From: an uncultured Clostridia bacterium | Lineage (GTDB): Bacteria; Bacillota; Clostridia; TANB77; CAG-508 | Direction of reading: 5' to 3' | Length of the DNA stretch: 34,249 nucleotides | NCBI GenBank assembly: GCA_947628715.1 | Contig: CANRAW010000011.1 | Location: 1-34,249, forward strand | In this document: one piece after another, positions 18,064 to 27,348 of the stretch | How positions within the stretch are numbered: position 1 is the first letter of the stretch | Layout of the letters: every line of letters starts with the position of its first letter | Program-made: the position numbers and the translations under genes | Notes under the pieces: generated by a model | Databases searched by the model: none | Told to the model about the DNA's origin: nothing | Seen by the model: only the letters and a program-made list of their open reading frames with translations

Positions 18064-18204
18064 TTAGTTTTCCATTTTTTTGAATAAAGATTTTGGTACA
18101 CCACATACTGGGCAAACCCATGTATCAGGTAAATCTTCAAACTTTACTCCTTCTTTTTCTTCATCATATATTTCACCGCATACTGTGCAAACGTATTTAT
18201 CCAT
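18064..18204 (-). CDS. Rubredoxin
   Basis: A 46-residue Fe(SCys)4 electron carrier. Both knuckles are present: [11 protein letters not shown] near the N-terminus and [13 protein letters not shown] near the C-terminus (C-x2-C and C-x2-C). It follows rubrerythrin by 36 bases, so it probably supplies electrons to that peroxidase in the cytoplasm of an anaerobe. AAGGA lies about ten bases before the ATG. Confidence 0.96.
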   Translation of the reverse strand: MDKYVCTVCGEIYDEEKEGVKFEDLPDTWVCPVCGVPKSLFKKMEN

Positions 18205-18240
18205 TTTATCTCATTCCTTCCTAAGTCACATTTTTTTATT

Positions 18241-18780
18241 TTAATAATTTTCTGCTTTTATTTCAAAATAAGCCTTTGGGTGATTGCAAACTGGGCATAC
18301 ATCTGGAGCTGATTTTCCAATAACAATATGTCCGCAGTTTCTACATTTCCAAATTCTGTCTCCATCTTTTGAAAATACTAATCCATCTTTCACATTTTCT
18401 AGTAATTTTAAATATCTTTCCTCATGTTCTTTTTCGATTTTTCCAACTGCTTCAAATAAATATGCTATACGGTCAAATCCTTCTTCTTTAGCTTCTTGTG
18501 CCATTCTGTCATACATATTAGTCCACTCAAAGTTTTCTCCACCAGCTGCTGCTTTAAGGTTTTCTTCTGTAGAAGGAATATCTCCTCCGTTTAATAATTT
18601 AAACCAAATTTTTGCATGTTCTTTTTCATTTGCAGCTGTTTCTTCAAATATAGCAGCAATTTGCTCATATCCTTCTTTTTTTGCTTTGCTTGCAAAATAT
18701 GTGTATTTATTTCTAGCTTGTGACTCTCCTGCAAAAGCCTCCATTAAATTTTTTTCTGTTTTTGAACCTTTTAATTCCAT
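18241..18780 (-). CDS. rbr: Rubrerythrin
   Basis: A non-haem di-iron peroxidase that reduces H2O2 in anaerobes. The 179 residues start at the ATG at 18780, eight bases after GGAGG. The ferritin-like domain has [20 protein letters not shown] and [14 protein letters not shown], giving the E/H di-iron ligands. The C-terminal rubredoxin domain has WKCRNCGHI and [12 protein letters not shown]. With rubredoxin it forms an oxidative-stress operon. Confidence 0.97.
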   Translation of the reverse strand: MELKGSKTEKNLMEAFAGESQARNKYTYFASKAKKEGYEQIAAIFEETAANEKEHAKIWFKLLNGGDIPSTEENLKAAAGGENFEWTNMYDRMAQEAKEEGFDRIAYLFEAVGKIEKEHEERYLKLLENVKDGLVFSKDGDRIWKCRNCGHIVIGKSAPDVCPVCNHPKAYFEIKAENY

Positions 18781-18798
18781 TATATCTACCTCCAAATT

Positions 18799-18856
18799 TT
18801 AAGCTAAATGCTTAAAGACTTATTAATATTTTATAGCTCTTTTTTACCTTTGTCAA
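18799..18856 (-). promoter_or_regulatory. Rubrerythrin promoter and adjacent palindrome
   Basis: TTGACA (18851-18856) and TAAAAT (18828-18833) are 17 bases apart. Between the start of transcription and the RBS lies TTAAGC-TAAAT-GCTTAA (18799-18815), a perfect six-base inverted repeat that could be an operator or a small stem. It does not match a PerR box. Confidence 0.65.
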
Positions 18857-18887
18857 TAGATATTTTTACAGAGTTATTGCTTTTTTT

Positions 18888-18916
18888 TTGTAAAAATGTT
18901 ATTATATATTTATAAT
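18888..18916 (+). promoter_or_regulatory. Promoter of the HD-GYP pair
   Basis: TTGTAA (18888-18893) and TATAAT (18911-18916), 17-base spacer, about 40 bases before the first ATG. Confidence 0.6.
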
Positions 18917-18963
18917 TGTAGAATATTATACAAAGGATAAGCTAGGAAGGAACAGAAGAAATT

Positions 18964-19926
18964 ATGTTTAAGAAGGATATTGAATTTTATAGTCCTACGA
19001 ATTTAAAAGCATACAATTTGAATCAAACTATGCGTTATCAATTAAATATGTTAGAGAATCTTGATCCTGCTACAAAAAAACATTCTGAAAATGTAGCAAA
19101 TTTAACATGTAGAATGTGTGAATATTTACATACTAAGCAAATGTTTACTATTCATGCTACGATTTGTGCTTATTTACACGATATTGGTAAAATCTTCATT
19201 CCCCTTGAAATATTAAATAAACCTACTAGATTAACCGACGAAGAATATGAAATTATAAAAACACATACTACTATAGGATATAATATGTGTATGAAAGATA
19301 TAAAGTTAAGGGCTTATGCACGGAGGTCCTCTTTACCATCATGAGTGCTTAGATGGTTCTCGGTTACCCTAACCGGTCTTACTAAAAAGGATATTCCTTA
19401 TTATGCCCAGATTATTCATATTGCCGATATTTTTGATGCTATTGTAGCAAAAAGAAATTATACAACCCACATTAATATTTCTGAAACTTTGAAACTTCTT
19501 ATTAAAGAAGCTCAGCCTTCTATACAGTCTATTGCCTTAGATGCTCTTGCGACTGATTCAAAGTACGGTAAAATTAGTCCTAGAATATTAAATGTTTTAT
19601 TTAAGGTTGTTGTTGACGACACTTTATATGAAATTAGCTGTGTTATGGAGTATATTTCTTACTTGAAATCACAAATTAAAAGGCTAAATAAAATTAATAA
19701 ATATGTTGAAAAATTAAATCATGCTAAAAAGCAAAAAGATAAAGATTATTATACTGATTATATTAATATATTTTTTGAATCTGGTGAAACTTTAGAAAAT
19801 TATAATCAAGTTATAGAAGATTATAAAACTGCTTTGAAAGTTAAAGAAGATACTGTTCAAAAATTACGTAATGAAATAGTTATTATAAAAAGGTTAAACC
19901 CTTATCAAGTGGAAAATTTACTATAA
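18964..19926 (+). CDS. HD-GYP domain protein, copy 1, three CGG +1 sites
   Basis: A probable cyclic-di-GMP phosphodiesterase. The first frame carries KHSENVANLTCRM, LHDIGKIFIP (HD dyad) and KTHTTIGYNM. The next motif is spread over three frames: +1 shifts at CGG 19321, 19361 and 19374 give AGGPLYHHECLDGSGYPNGL, the complete HHE...DGxGYPxGL signature. The frame then continues through IIHIADIFDAIVAKRNY. Residues about 220-319 form a Lys/Glu-rich coiled coil. The total of 319 residues has no sensor domain at the N-terminus. It is followed after 16 bases by a close paralogue. An unshifted ribosome would stop within a few codons and lose the active site. Confidence 0.92.
19321..19376 (+). other. 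Cluster of three in-frame CGG +1 sites in HD-GYP copy 1
   Basis: GCA C|GGA GGT, then TCT C|GGT TAC, then AAC C|GGT CTT. Three single-base skips within 56 bases rebuild the GYP motif, and the frame returns to its original register after the third. Confidence 0.93.
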
Positions 19927-19942
19927 TTACAAGGAGGATGTT

Positions 19943-20896
19943 ATGATAGTAAAACAAGATATTGAATTTTATAGTCCTACAAATCTAAAATCATATAATC
20001 TTGACCAAACAATGAGATATCAATTAAATATGCTAGAAAATTTGGACCCTTTTACAAGAAAGCATAGTGAAAATGTTGCAAATTTAACTTGCAGGATGTG
20101 TGAATATCTACATGCTAAGCAAATGTTTACTATCCATGTTACAACATGTGCATATTTGCATGATATTGGTAAACTTTTTATTCCTCCTGAAATTTTACAT
20201 AAGCCTGATAGACTTACAGAAGAAGAATTTGAGATAATGAAAACACATACGACAATTGGGTATAAAATTTGCATGAAGGATTTAAAATTAAGACCTTATG
20301 CACGGTGGCCCTCTTTATCATCATGAGTGCTTAGATGGTTCTCGGTTACCCTAATCGGTCTTACTAAAAAAGATATTCCTTTTTACGCTCAAATTATTTA
20401 TATTGCAGATGTTTTTGATGCCATTGTTAGTAAAAGACAATACAAAACTCATATTAATATTTCTGAAACTTTGAAATTACTTTTAAAAGATGCTGTACCT
20501 TCTAGGCAATCTATTGCTTTAGATAATTTGTCTACTCAGTCAAGATGTGGTAAGATAAATTATAGGGTATTAAAAATTCTATTTAAAGTAGTTGTTGATG
20601 ATACTTTATATGAAATTAGCTGTACTATGGAATATGTAAATTTTTTAAAGGAGCAATTGAAAAGGCTTGCAAAAATACGAAAATATGAAGAAAAAATGAA
20701 TCACTCTAAAAGGGAAAAAGATAAAGAATATTTTAAACAATATATGGAGCTTTTATTTGAGCAAGGTGAAACTATAGAAAATTATAGGCAAATAATTGAA
20801 GAGTATGAAGAGGCTTTGGTAAATAAAGAAGAAACTATCCAAAAATTATATCACGAAATAGATATTATAAAAAAACTTAAAGCTCAAGGTACTTAA
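19943..20896 (+). CDS. HD-GYP domain protein, copy 2, three CGG +1 sites
   Basis: A tandem paralogue of the preceding gene, 316 residues after repair, with the same opening (DIEFYSPTNLKSYNLDQTMR), LHDIGKLFIPPEIL and C-terminal coiled coil. CGG codons at 20303, 20343 and 20356 occupy exactly the homologous positions and restore AGGPLYHHECLDGSGYPNGL. Third-base differences elsewhere show real divergence since duplication. CGA encodes arginine in KIRKYEE here, so only CGG is special. AGGAGG precedes the ATG. It ends just before a terminator shared with convergent mazF. Confidence 0.92.
20303..20358 (+). other. Cluster of three in-frame CGG +1 sites in HD-GYP copy 2
   Basis: GCA C|GGT GGC, TCT C|GGT TAC and AAT C|GGT CTT. 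These sit at the same three codons as in copy 1, although the base after CGG at the first site differs (T instead of A). Confidence 0.93.
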
Positions 20897-20908
20897 AATT
20901 TAGAAAAA

Positions 20909-20930
20909 TAGGATGGATTATTCCATCCTA
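20909..20930. terminator. Terminator between convergent HD-GYP copy 2 and mazF
   Basis: TAGGATGGA-TTAT-TCCATCCTA, a perfect nine-base stem, flanked by AT-rich tails. The repaired mazF stop (20928-20930) overlaps its edge. Confidence 0.75.
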
Positions 20931-21279
20931 TTCTTCTAATCCAAAGCTAACCCCGTATAGCATTATTTATCTGATTTATTATGCCAACATCGTCTATATG
21001 TCCTATTTTTTCTTTTAATCTGCTTTTGTCAATTGTTCTTATTTGTTCTGCTAAAACTATTGAGTCTGATTTTAACCCATTATTTTGTGAACCAATTTCT
21101 ATGTGTGTTGGGAGTTTTGTTTTTCCTGTTTGTGATGTAATTGCAGCTGCGATAACTGTTGGGCTGTATTTATTTCCAGTGTCGTTTTGTATTATTAATA
21201 CTGGTCTTATTCCTCCTTGCTCTGAACCTACAACAGGACTTAAATCTGCATAAAACATATCTCCTCTTTTGATTACCAT
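20928..21279 (-). CDS. mazF: MazF/NdoA (EndoA) mRNA interferase with a CGG +1 site at the C-terminus
   Basis: A sequence-specific endoribonuclease of the type II MazEF family. Visible are [32 protein letters not shown] and [19 protein letters not shown]. In plain triplets the protein ends ..INNAIRG. At 20953-20955 the codon is CGG; a +1 shift gives ..[13 protein letters not shown] and stops at 20928, matching the family ending (..AL.ISLGL..). The repaired length is 116 residues. No MazE-type antitoxin gene is adjacent; 65 bases separate it from the next gene upstream. AGGAG precedes the ATG. Confidence 0.88.
20953..20955 (-). other. In-frame CGG, +1 site near the mazF end
   Basis: GCT ATA C|GGG GTT AGC. 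This is the only example where the fourth base is G. Confidence 0.82.
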
Positions 21280-21344
21280 TTTGTTTTCACTCCTATTATT
21301 ACATATATTTTCAGATATATTTTAACTATTAGTTTTGAGATACT

Positions 21345-21971
21345 TTATTTTCCAAGTATTTGCTCTTTACTTGTTTTATTTATTTTTATCTCTCTATATA
21401 ATATGTAAACTGTTATATTTTCGTTAACATCTAAGATTTCCATTTTACTTGGTAAATTGGTCTTTTTATTTATATATAATTTTTTATATGCTTGGTACTT
21501 ATTTTGATTATCTAATTTAATTTTTATAGTTTTTTCATTATCTATTTCATTAATTTCTGCATTATTTGTGTTTTCATATTCTTTTATGAAGCTAATTAGA
21601 CTTAAGGAATATTCATTTACTTTGCTATAATCTTTATATACATTTTTTAGATTAAGATTGGTATTTTCTATTTGTAAATTTGTTCCATCAAAAATAATTG
21701 TTATACCTTTCATGTTTTCTGGTTCTACTACTTCTTGCTTGAATATGTTAGGTTCTGCATATTTTTGACTTAGTACGTATTTATTTACATTTTTGTTACT
21801 ATGATATTCTACTTCGGCAATTGCCTCATACGAACTAATATTTAAAATGTTGTTATCATCTGATTTACTTATATTATTTCCCGTTTTAAAAAATTTATAA
21901 GCAAATTGATAAAAAATAGTAACACAAATAAAAAAAATAATAATAAAGATTAAAATAATAAATTTTTTCAT
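21345..21971 (-). CDS. LolA-like / GerS-related anchored protein
   Basis: 208 residues with an N-terminal membrane anchor (about 2-25) and no lipobox cysteine at the expected place. The rest is beta-rich, with YEAIAEVEYHSNKNVNKYVL, ITIIFDGTNLQIEN and LYINKKTNLPSKMEIL, the pattern of LolA-fold proteins. In Clostridia such proteins include GerS, needed for spore germination. That role is inference from fold and lineage. The ATG at 21971 is preferred because AGGTGG lies six bases upstream. It is monocistronic, downstream of the dus terminator. Confidence 0.55.
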   Translation of the reverse strand: MKKFIILIFIIIFFICVTIFYQFAYKFFKTGNNISKSDDNNILNISSYEAIAEVEYHSNKNVNKYVLSQKYAEPNIFKQEVVEPENMKGITIIFDGTNLQIENTNLNLKNVYKDYSKVNEYSLSLISFIKEYENTNNAEINEIDNEKTIKIKLDNQNKYQAYKKLYINKKTNLPSKMEILDVNENITVYILYREIKINKTSKEQILGK

Positions 21972-21987
21972 ATAAACCACCTAAAAA

Positions 21988-22013
21988 AGAAGAATAGATT
22001 TATCTATTCTTCT
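21988..22013 (-). terminator. Terminator after dus
   Basis: On the minus strand AGAAGAATAGAT pairs with ATCTATTCTTCT and is followed by six T residues, a canonical Rho-independent terminator. Confidence 0.85.
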
Positions 22014-22030
22014 ACTTTATATATTCAAAT

Positions 22031-23002
22031 CTATGAAAAGTATTCTGTTAAAACTTTTACTAATTCCTTTTTATCTGTTATCGTATTAATATAGTTTCTT
22101 ATAGTGCTACTATTTTCCATGCCTTTGGTATACCATGCAATATGTTTTCTCATTTCTCTAATGCCTGTATATTCGCCTTTTTCTTTTATTTCTAATTCTA
22201 TATGTTTAAGCATTACATCTAAAATTTCTTTTTTGCTTTTTTCTTTTAAAGGTCTTCCATTAAAAAAGTCTATTATATCTCTAAATATAAACGGATTTCC
22301 GAAGTGCACCTCTTGCAATCATTATGCCATCTGCTTTTGTATATTCTAACATTTCTTTTGCATCTTTTTCATTATTAATATTGCCATTGCCAATTACTGG
22401 GATTTTCAATATTTCTTTTAATCTTTTTATTGAATCTAAATCGCATTTTCCTGAAAAATATTCTTCCTTTGTTCTTCCGATGTAGAGTTACCGCTTTTAC
22501 GCCGAACTTCTTCTAAATTTTTTCCAAGTTCTTCATAAACTATATTATTTACATCCCAGCCTTTTCTTAGTTTTACTGTAACAGGCTTTGATACCGCTTT
22601 TACAACTTCTTTTGCAATTTCTGTTGCTAACTCTATATTTTTCAAAAGTTTGCTTCCATCGCCGTTTTTTACAACTTTAGGTGCAGGACATCCCATGTTT
22701 ATATCTATTATATCTGCAATATTTTCTACATATTTTGCCGATACCTTCATTGCTTCTACATCGCTTCCAAAAATTTGTACAATTATTGGTCTTTTTTCTC
22801 CTTCTGTATTAAGTAAAAGTTTTGTTTTTTCGTCTCCATACATAAGAGCTTTACTGCTTACCATTTCTGTACAAACTGCCCCTGCTCCATATTCTTTGCA
22901 AATTAAACGAAAAGGCAGGTCAGTTATCCCTGCCATTGGTGCAAGTATTATATTATTTTCTAATTCTACATCTCCTATTTTTAATTTATGAAGTAATTCC
23001 AT
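22031..23002 (-). CDS. dus: tRNA-dihydrouridine synthase (DusB-type) with three CGG +1 sites
   Basis: An FMN enzyme that reduces uridines in the tRNA D-loop. The first frame carries ILAPMAGITDLPFRLICKEY, the catalytic-loop INMGCPAPKVVKNGDGS and TVKLRKGWD. +1 shifts at CGG 22502, 22477 and 22299 then give EEVGVKAVTLHGRTKEEYFS, IPVIGNGNI and MIARGALGNPFIFRDI, all family hallmarks. The last third has the tRNA-binding helices. The repaired length of 322 residues is normal. In the standard code the gene splits into two unrelated pieces with a missing middle. It lies upstream of rodA's stop by 31 bases in the same strand. Confidence 0.94.
22299..22301 (-). other. In-frame CGG, third +1 site in dus
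   Basis: GCA CTT C|GGA AAT CCG restores A-L-G-N-P. Confidence 0.92.
22477..22479 (-). other. In-frame CGG, second +1 site in dus
   Basis: CTA CAT C|GGA AGA ACA restores L-H-G-R-T, the conserved HGRT motif. Confidence 0.93.
22502..22504 (-). other. In-frame CGG, first +1 site in dus
   Basis: GAA GTT C|GGC GTA AAA restores E-V-G-V-K. The fourth base is C. Confidence 0.92.
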
Positions 23003-23033
23003 TTTTTGTTCCTTTCAAGGCATTTTTCTTGTT

Positions 23034-24144
23034 TTAGATAAATATTGCTTTTTTACGTCTTGCACTTATATTCAAAAGTAATCCAATACATATAAAGTTT
23101 GTAATTAATGAGCTTCCACCGTAACTTACAAATGGAAGTGGAACTCCAGTAATTGGAAGTAGTCCCATCGTCATACCAATATTTTCCACCATGTGGAAGG
23201 TTAGTATTCCAGCAATTCCTATTGCAATATATCCACCTAAATCGTCCTTTGCAGTTTTAGCGACATATATTGCCTTTGTTATCATTACAACATATAAAAT
23301 AATTACTGTTGCAGCAATTATAAAGCCCATTTCCTCTCCTATTACTGAAAATATGAAGTCTGTTGCCTTAGGATAAAGATACCCAAGCTGTGTTTGATTT
23401 CCCATTAAAATTCCCATACCTAATAATTGTCCTGAGCCAATTGCAATTTTTGATTGTATTAAATTGTATCCTGCCCCTCTTGGGTCTAATTCTGGGTTTA
23501 AAAATACATCTATTCTTTCTTTTGCGTGATTTGGAAGGACAAAATAATATAGTAGCGGAAGTGCAATAACTGCAATTAAAATAACCGCTATAACATATTT
23601 TTTATCAATTCCTGATGCAAATATCATAAATGCAACAGCAACTACAAATGACATAACTGTACCAAAATCTGGCTCCATTACAATAAGTCCTATTGGAACC
23701 CCAGCTGATATTGCAACTATTGCTAATTTCCATATTTTATTTATTTCTGTTTTTCCATTTTTTTGTAGTAAAACTAATATATATGCTAAAAATACAATTA
23801 AAATTACTTTTGTAAATTCGCTTGGTTGTATTGTTATTGTTTCTGAAATCTTAAACCAGCTTTTTGCACCATTTATTGGCTCAGTAAATAAAACGGCGAC
23901 AAGCGCAATAAGCGCCAGTCCATATAGAACTGGTGTAATTTTTGCAATTATGTTGTAGTCTATAAATATTATAATTATCATGATGGGAATACTTATAAGT
24001 GTCCATATAACTTGTCTTTGAAATTCACTTGAACTTCCACTGTCTCCGTGTTGCTGAAAACAATGCTACTATTCCTATGCTTGCAAGTATAAGGCAACAT
24101 ATAAGTATTCCCCACTCTACATTTTTTAACATTTTTTTATTCAT
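23034..24144 (-). CDS. rodA: RodA/FtsW-family (SEDS) peptidoglycan glycosyltransferase with one CGG +1 site
   Basis: A polytopic SEDS protein that polymerises lipid II for sidewall growth. The repaired 369 residues have about ten TM segments. Hallmarks are NGAKSWFKI near TM4, IQPSEFTKV, MEPDFGTVMSF and, at the end, GLLPITGVPLPFVSYGGSS. The ATG at 24144 opens a first TM segment, and CGG at 24046-24048 must shift +1 to give SATGDSGSSSEFQRQV. An internal ATG at 23981 would lose the first TM helix. It is the last gene after minD-minE, a common Firmicute order. Confidence 0.93.
24046..24048 (-). other. In-frame CGG, +1 site in rodA
   Basis: GCA ACA C|GGA GAC AGT restores A-T-G-D-S. The PFK-like gene has the same ACA-CGG-A context at 17291 without a shift. 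Confidence 0.9.
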
Positions 24145-24154
24145 TTATAAACCT

Positions 24155-24632
24155 CTATTCTTTATTGGCTGTTTCAACATTTTCCTCTCTTGCTTCTTCA
24201 GGTTCATTTTTTTCTTCTGTATTTTCTTTATTCTCTTCTTCTTTTACTTCTGCAACTTCTTCCTTCTTTTCTTCTTTATTTTCCTCTTCTTTTTTATTTT
24301 CTGTATCTTCGTTTTTATGTTTTTCTCTTAGTACATCTTCTTTAATACTAACAATTGGTATATTAGCATAAAGTGCAGGTGCCCCATTAGTTCCATCATC
24401 ATTTTGTTTATTGGTCATTCTAACATCTATTGCAGATTCGTCTACATCTATATATTTCTTTATTACTTCGATTATTTCTTGTTTCATTAATTCTAGGAAA
24501 TCAGCTGATACATTTGCTCTATCTTGCATCAATACTAAATGCAATCTTTCTTTTGCTGTATCCTTTGAATTATTATTTTTCTTTTCTGCTTTTCCGTATA
24601 TTTTTAAAAAAATTTATAATGTTTTCAAACAT
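24155..24632 (-). CDS. minE: Cell-division topological factor MinE with a long acidic tail and one CGG +1 site
   Basis: MinE drives MinD oscillation from the pole. After repair there are 158 residues. MFENIINFFKNIGKAEKK is the membrane-targeting and start region, ERLHLVLMQDRANVSADFLE the MinD-binding helix, and EVIKKYIDVDESAIDVRM the dimerisation domain. The family usually ends near residue 90. Here a Lys/Glu/Asn-rich low-complexity tail of roughly 55 residues follows. CGG at 24594-24596 shifts +1 to join NFFKNI to GKAEKK. It starts 26 bases after minD. Confidence 0.92.
24594..24596 (-). other. In-frame CGG, +1 site in minE
   Basis: AAT ATA C|GGA AAA GCA restores N-I-G-K-A. Confidence 0.9.
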
Positions 24633-24658
24633 TTTTATTCCACCTTCGTATATTATTT

Positions 24659-25453
24659 CTATTTTTTGCTAAATATTCTTTTTATCGTTGCAAACAAACC
24701 CTTTTCTCTTCCTGGTATAGTTACTTCAATATTATCTCCAAGTATTCTTCTTGATATTTCCCTATATGCTTTTCCCGAAGGTGCTTTTTTGTTTGATATT
24801 ACTGGTTCACCTTTATTTGTTTGTGTAATTATGTATTCATCATCTGGAACAACTCCGATTAAGTCTATTGAAAGCAAATCAACAATATCTTCAACATCCA
24901 TCATTTCACCTTTTTTTACCATATTAGGTCTAAGTCTATTAATTACAAGTTCTGAATTTTTAAGTTCAGATGCTTCTAAAAGTCCAATTATTCTATCTGC
25001 ATCTCTTATTGCTGAAATTTCTGCTGTTGTAACAACTATTGCTCTATCTGCCCCTGCGACTGCATTTTTAAACCCTTGCTCTATTCCTGCTGGGCAGTCT
25101 ATCAATATGTAATCGAAATTTTCCTTTAAGTTTGATGTAAGTTCTCTCATTTGCTCTTCATTGACAGCACTCTTATCTCTTGTTTGTGCTGCTGGTAACA
25201 AATATAATTCCTCATACCTTTTGTCTTTAATGAGGGCTTGTCTTAGCTTACATCTGCCTTCTACTACATCAACAATATCATATACTATTCTATTTTCTAG
25301 TCCCATAACAACATCAAGATTTCTAAGCCCAATATCAGTATCAACTAATGCTACTTTTTTTCCTTCTAATGCTAGTGATGCACCTAGGTTAGCTGTTGTA
25401 GTTGTTTTACCAACACCACCTTTTCCAGATGTTATTACTATAACTTCTCCCAT
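24659..25453 (-). CDS. minD: Septum-site ATPase MinD
   Basis: A deviant-Walker ParA-type ATPase that positions division. The 264 residues include SGKGGVGKTTTTANLG, DTDIGLRNLDVVMGL, ILIDCPAGIEQGF and the C-terminal amphipathic helix GLFATIKRIFSKK that binds membrane. GGAGG precedes the ATG. minC is not next to it; the gene upstream is an unrelated small membrane protein. Confidence 0.97.
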   Translation of the reverse strand: MGEVIVITSGKGGVGKTTTTANLGASLALEGKKVALVDTDIGLRNLDVVMGLENRIVYDIVDVVEGRCKLRQALIKDKRYEELYLLPAAQTRDKSAVNEEQMRELTSNLKENFDYILIDCPAGIEQGFKNAVAGADRAIVVTTAEISAIRDADRIIGLLEASELKNSELVINRLRPNMVKKGEMMDVEDIVDLLSIDLIGVVPDDEYIITQTNKGEPVISNKKAPSGKAYREISRRILGDNIEVTIPGREKGLFATIKRIFSKK

Positions 25454-25590
25454 CTTTATTTTTCCTCCATCCTTGCTTTTCTTATTAGATTAAAAAAGTA
25501 AAACATAATTAAAAATACTTAGTTTAATAATTTTTATCCCCTATAAATATTTTTAATATATTTTACTTTTCATTTGTACATAAAATGCAA

Positions 25591-25788
25591 TTACAAACTA
25601 TCATAAATTTCTTTTACATTATTTACATCATTTCCATATATCTCACTAATTCTCTGTTGTGCTTGTAAAACGGTTACTTGATAATTTGTATTCGACCAAT
25701 ATAAATTTAATAATATAGTCATCGTAAAGATAAATGCTACTATTACAAATACCGTAACAGAGCCTCTTTCTGACTTAAAATTTTTCAT
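25591..25788 (-). CDS. Small membrane-anchored protein, TadE/pilin-like N-terminus
   Basis: 65 residues. The opening MKNFKSERGSVTVFVIVAFI has the basic-then-Gly-Ser start of TadE/TadG-type pseudopilins followed by a single membrane helix to about residue 30. The rest is a short helical tail. No conserved function can be assigned. GAAGGG precedes the ATG by nine bases, just after a small ACTAGA-TCTAGT hairpin. The surrounding 25454-25590 and 25789-25923 contain nothing else obvious. Confidence 0.55.
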   Translation of the reverse strand: MKNFKSERGSVTVFVIVAFIFTMTILLNLYWSNTNYQVTVLQAQQRISEIYGNDVNNVKEIYDSL

Positions 25789-25923
25789 AAGTTATCATCC
25801 CTTCCACTAGAAAAAACTCTAGTAAGGTTTTATATGTGTTATATTATATCCTATATATTATTTTTATTCAAGTTTTTTTGCAAGAATTTTTTAAAATATC
25901 ATAAAAATTGATATTAATTACTC

Positions 25924-26499
25924 TTATAAAATGTATCCTTTTGATAAAAGACTATTTTCAATTTCTCCTATTCTTTTTATTATAGAAGTAGTAAGAGGTA
26001 CCAATATATAATTAGGTTTTTTTAGTATATTTTTTAATCTATAATCAAATCCTTTAGCTTTTAATGAGTATTTAATATTTTGCATTTCCTTTTGCAGTAT
26101 CGGAATAAAGCAGACGCCAATGCTTACCATTACGCTAATTTCTTTAGAATTTATATTTACGATTTTGAGTGGTTTAAATAGTTTTTCTATCGTATACTGC
26201 AATTTTTGAATAGAAAAGCTCTTTGCAAAAATATATGTTATGTTACAAACGAGTATTAATCTTATGCCAATAAGTATTCCGAAGTTTACGCCACTTATTG
26301 CTATATTTATTGCGGTTGTAAATAAAATAAATGGCATAAGTTTTAATATTGCATTTATCACATTAACTATTCTTTGCTTTGATAAAAGCATTAATATTAT
26401 GTTTATTATAAAAACTATTCCAAGCAAAAAATATTCTTTTATAAAAAATATTAAAATCGTATATGCTATAAATAATAAAAATTGTATTATTGCTTTCAT
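25924..26499 (-). CDS. ecfT: ECF transporter transmembrane component EcfT
   Basis: 191 residues with about five TM helices, shorter than the usual 250-270. The two coupling motifs that contact the ATPases are seen as SLKAKGFDYR and NSLLSKGYIL (A-R-G-like, here with K). It is 51 bases downstream of ecfA, and both follow folC and folT, so it most likely powers folate uptake, although group II modules share EcfT among several S-components. Confidence 0.85.
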   Translation of the reverse strand: MKAIIQFLLFIAYTILIFFIKEYFLLGIVFIINIILMLLSKQRIVNVINAILKLMPFILFTTAINIAISGVNFGILIGIRLILVCNITYIFAKSFSIQKLQYTIEKLFKPLKIVNINSKEISVMVSIGVCFIPILQKEMQNIKYSLKAKGFDYRLKNILKKPNYILVPLTTSIIKRIGEIENSLLSKGYIL

Positions 26500-26550
26500 T
26501 TTAATATTGTTCCTTTCTAATGCTTCTCCTACTTTTAAATATTTGCATCA

Positions 26551-27328
26551 TTAATTTATAATTTCACTTAAAGGTATATTAATTCCCTTTTCTTCTAAAT
26601 GTTTAATTATCTCTATTTCCTTTGGTATTGTTATTCCTTTGCTTTTAAGAAAATCTATGTTATCTAATATTTCACTTGTCTTTAATTCCTTTGCAATTTC
26701 TCCTTTTTCTAAAACAACTACTCTATCAGATAAAAATATTTCTTCAATAATATTTGTTATATAAATAATTGTATATCCCATACTTTTTAAATTTTTTACA
26801 ATTTTTCTAATGTCTTCTTTTCCCTCTGGATCTAGCATAGCTGTTGGCTCGTCCATGACGATATATTTTGGTTTTAGTGAAAGCACACCTGCAATTGTAA
26901 TTCTCTGCTTTTGTCCAAGTGATAACTCATAGGCTTCTTTTTCTTTATATTCTTCCATGCCGAACAAGTTTTAATGCTTCATTAATTCTTTCTTCTTTAT
27001 TTTCAACTTGCAAATTATTAAGTGCGAAAATTATATCGTCATGCACATTATTAAATATTATTTGGTTTTCTGGATTTTGGAAAACAATTCCTATTTTTTT
27101 TCTAAGTTCAATAAAATCTTTTCTATTTTTAGTATCAATTTCGTCAACAAAAATAGTTCCACTGCTTGGATTTGTTATACCTGAGATAAGTCTTGCAAGA
27201 CTAGATTTTCCAGAGCCATTTTTTCCAATGATGCTTACAATTTCTCCCTCATTTATTTTTAAATTTATATTTTTTAAAACATAGTCTCCTGTTTTATATT
27301 TAAAATTTAATTCCTTTACTTCTATCAT
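26551..27328 (-). CDS. ecfA: ECF transporter ATPase EcfA with one CGG +1 site
   Basis: An ABC ATPase of 258 residues after repair. Walker A is IGKNGSGKSSLARLI, the Q-loop is VFQNPENQI, the signature is LSLGQKQRITIAGVLS and Walker B is YIVMDEPTAMLDPEG. CGG at 26960-26962 sits between Q-loop and signature; +1 gives LKLVGMEEYKEKEAYELS. The standard reading yields two half-ATPases, neither functional. Only one ATPase gene is visible; a heterodimeric EcfA1/A2 partner would have to be elsewhere. Confidence 0.92.
26960..26962 (-). other. In-frame CGG, +1 site in ecfA
   Basis: CTT GTT C|GGC ATG GAA restores L-V-G-M-E. Confidence 0.92.
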
Positions 27329-27348
27329 TTTTGTTATTCCTCTTAATT

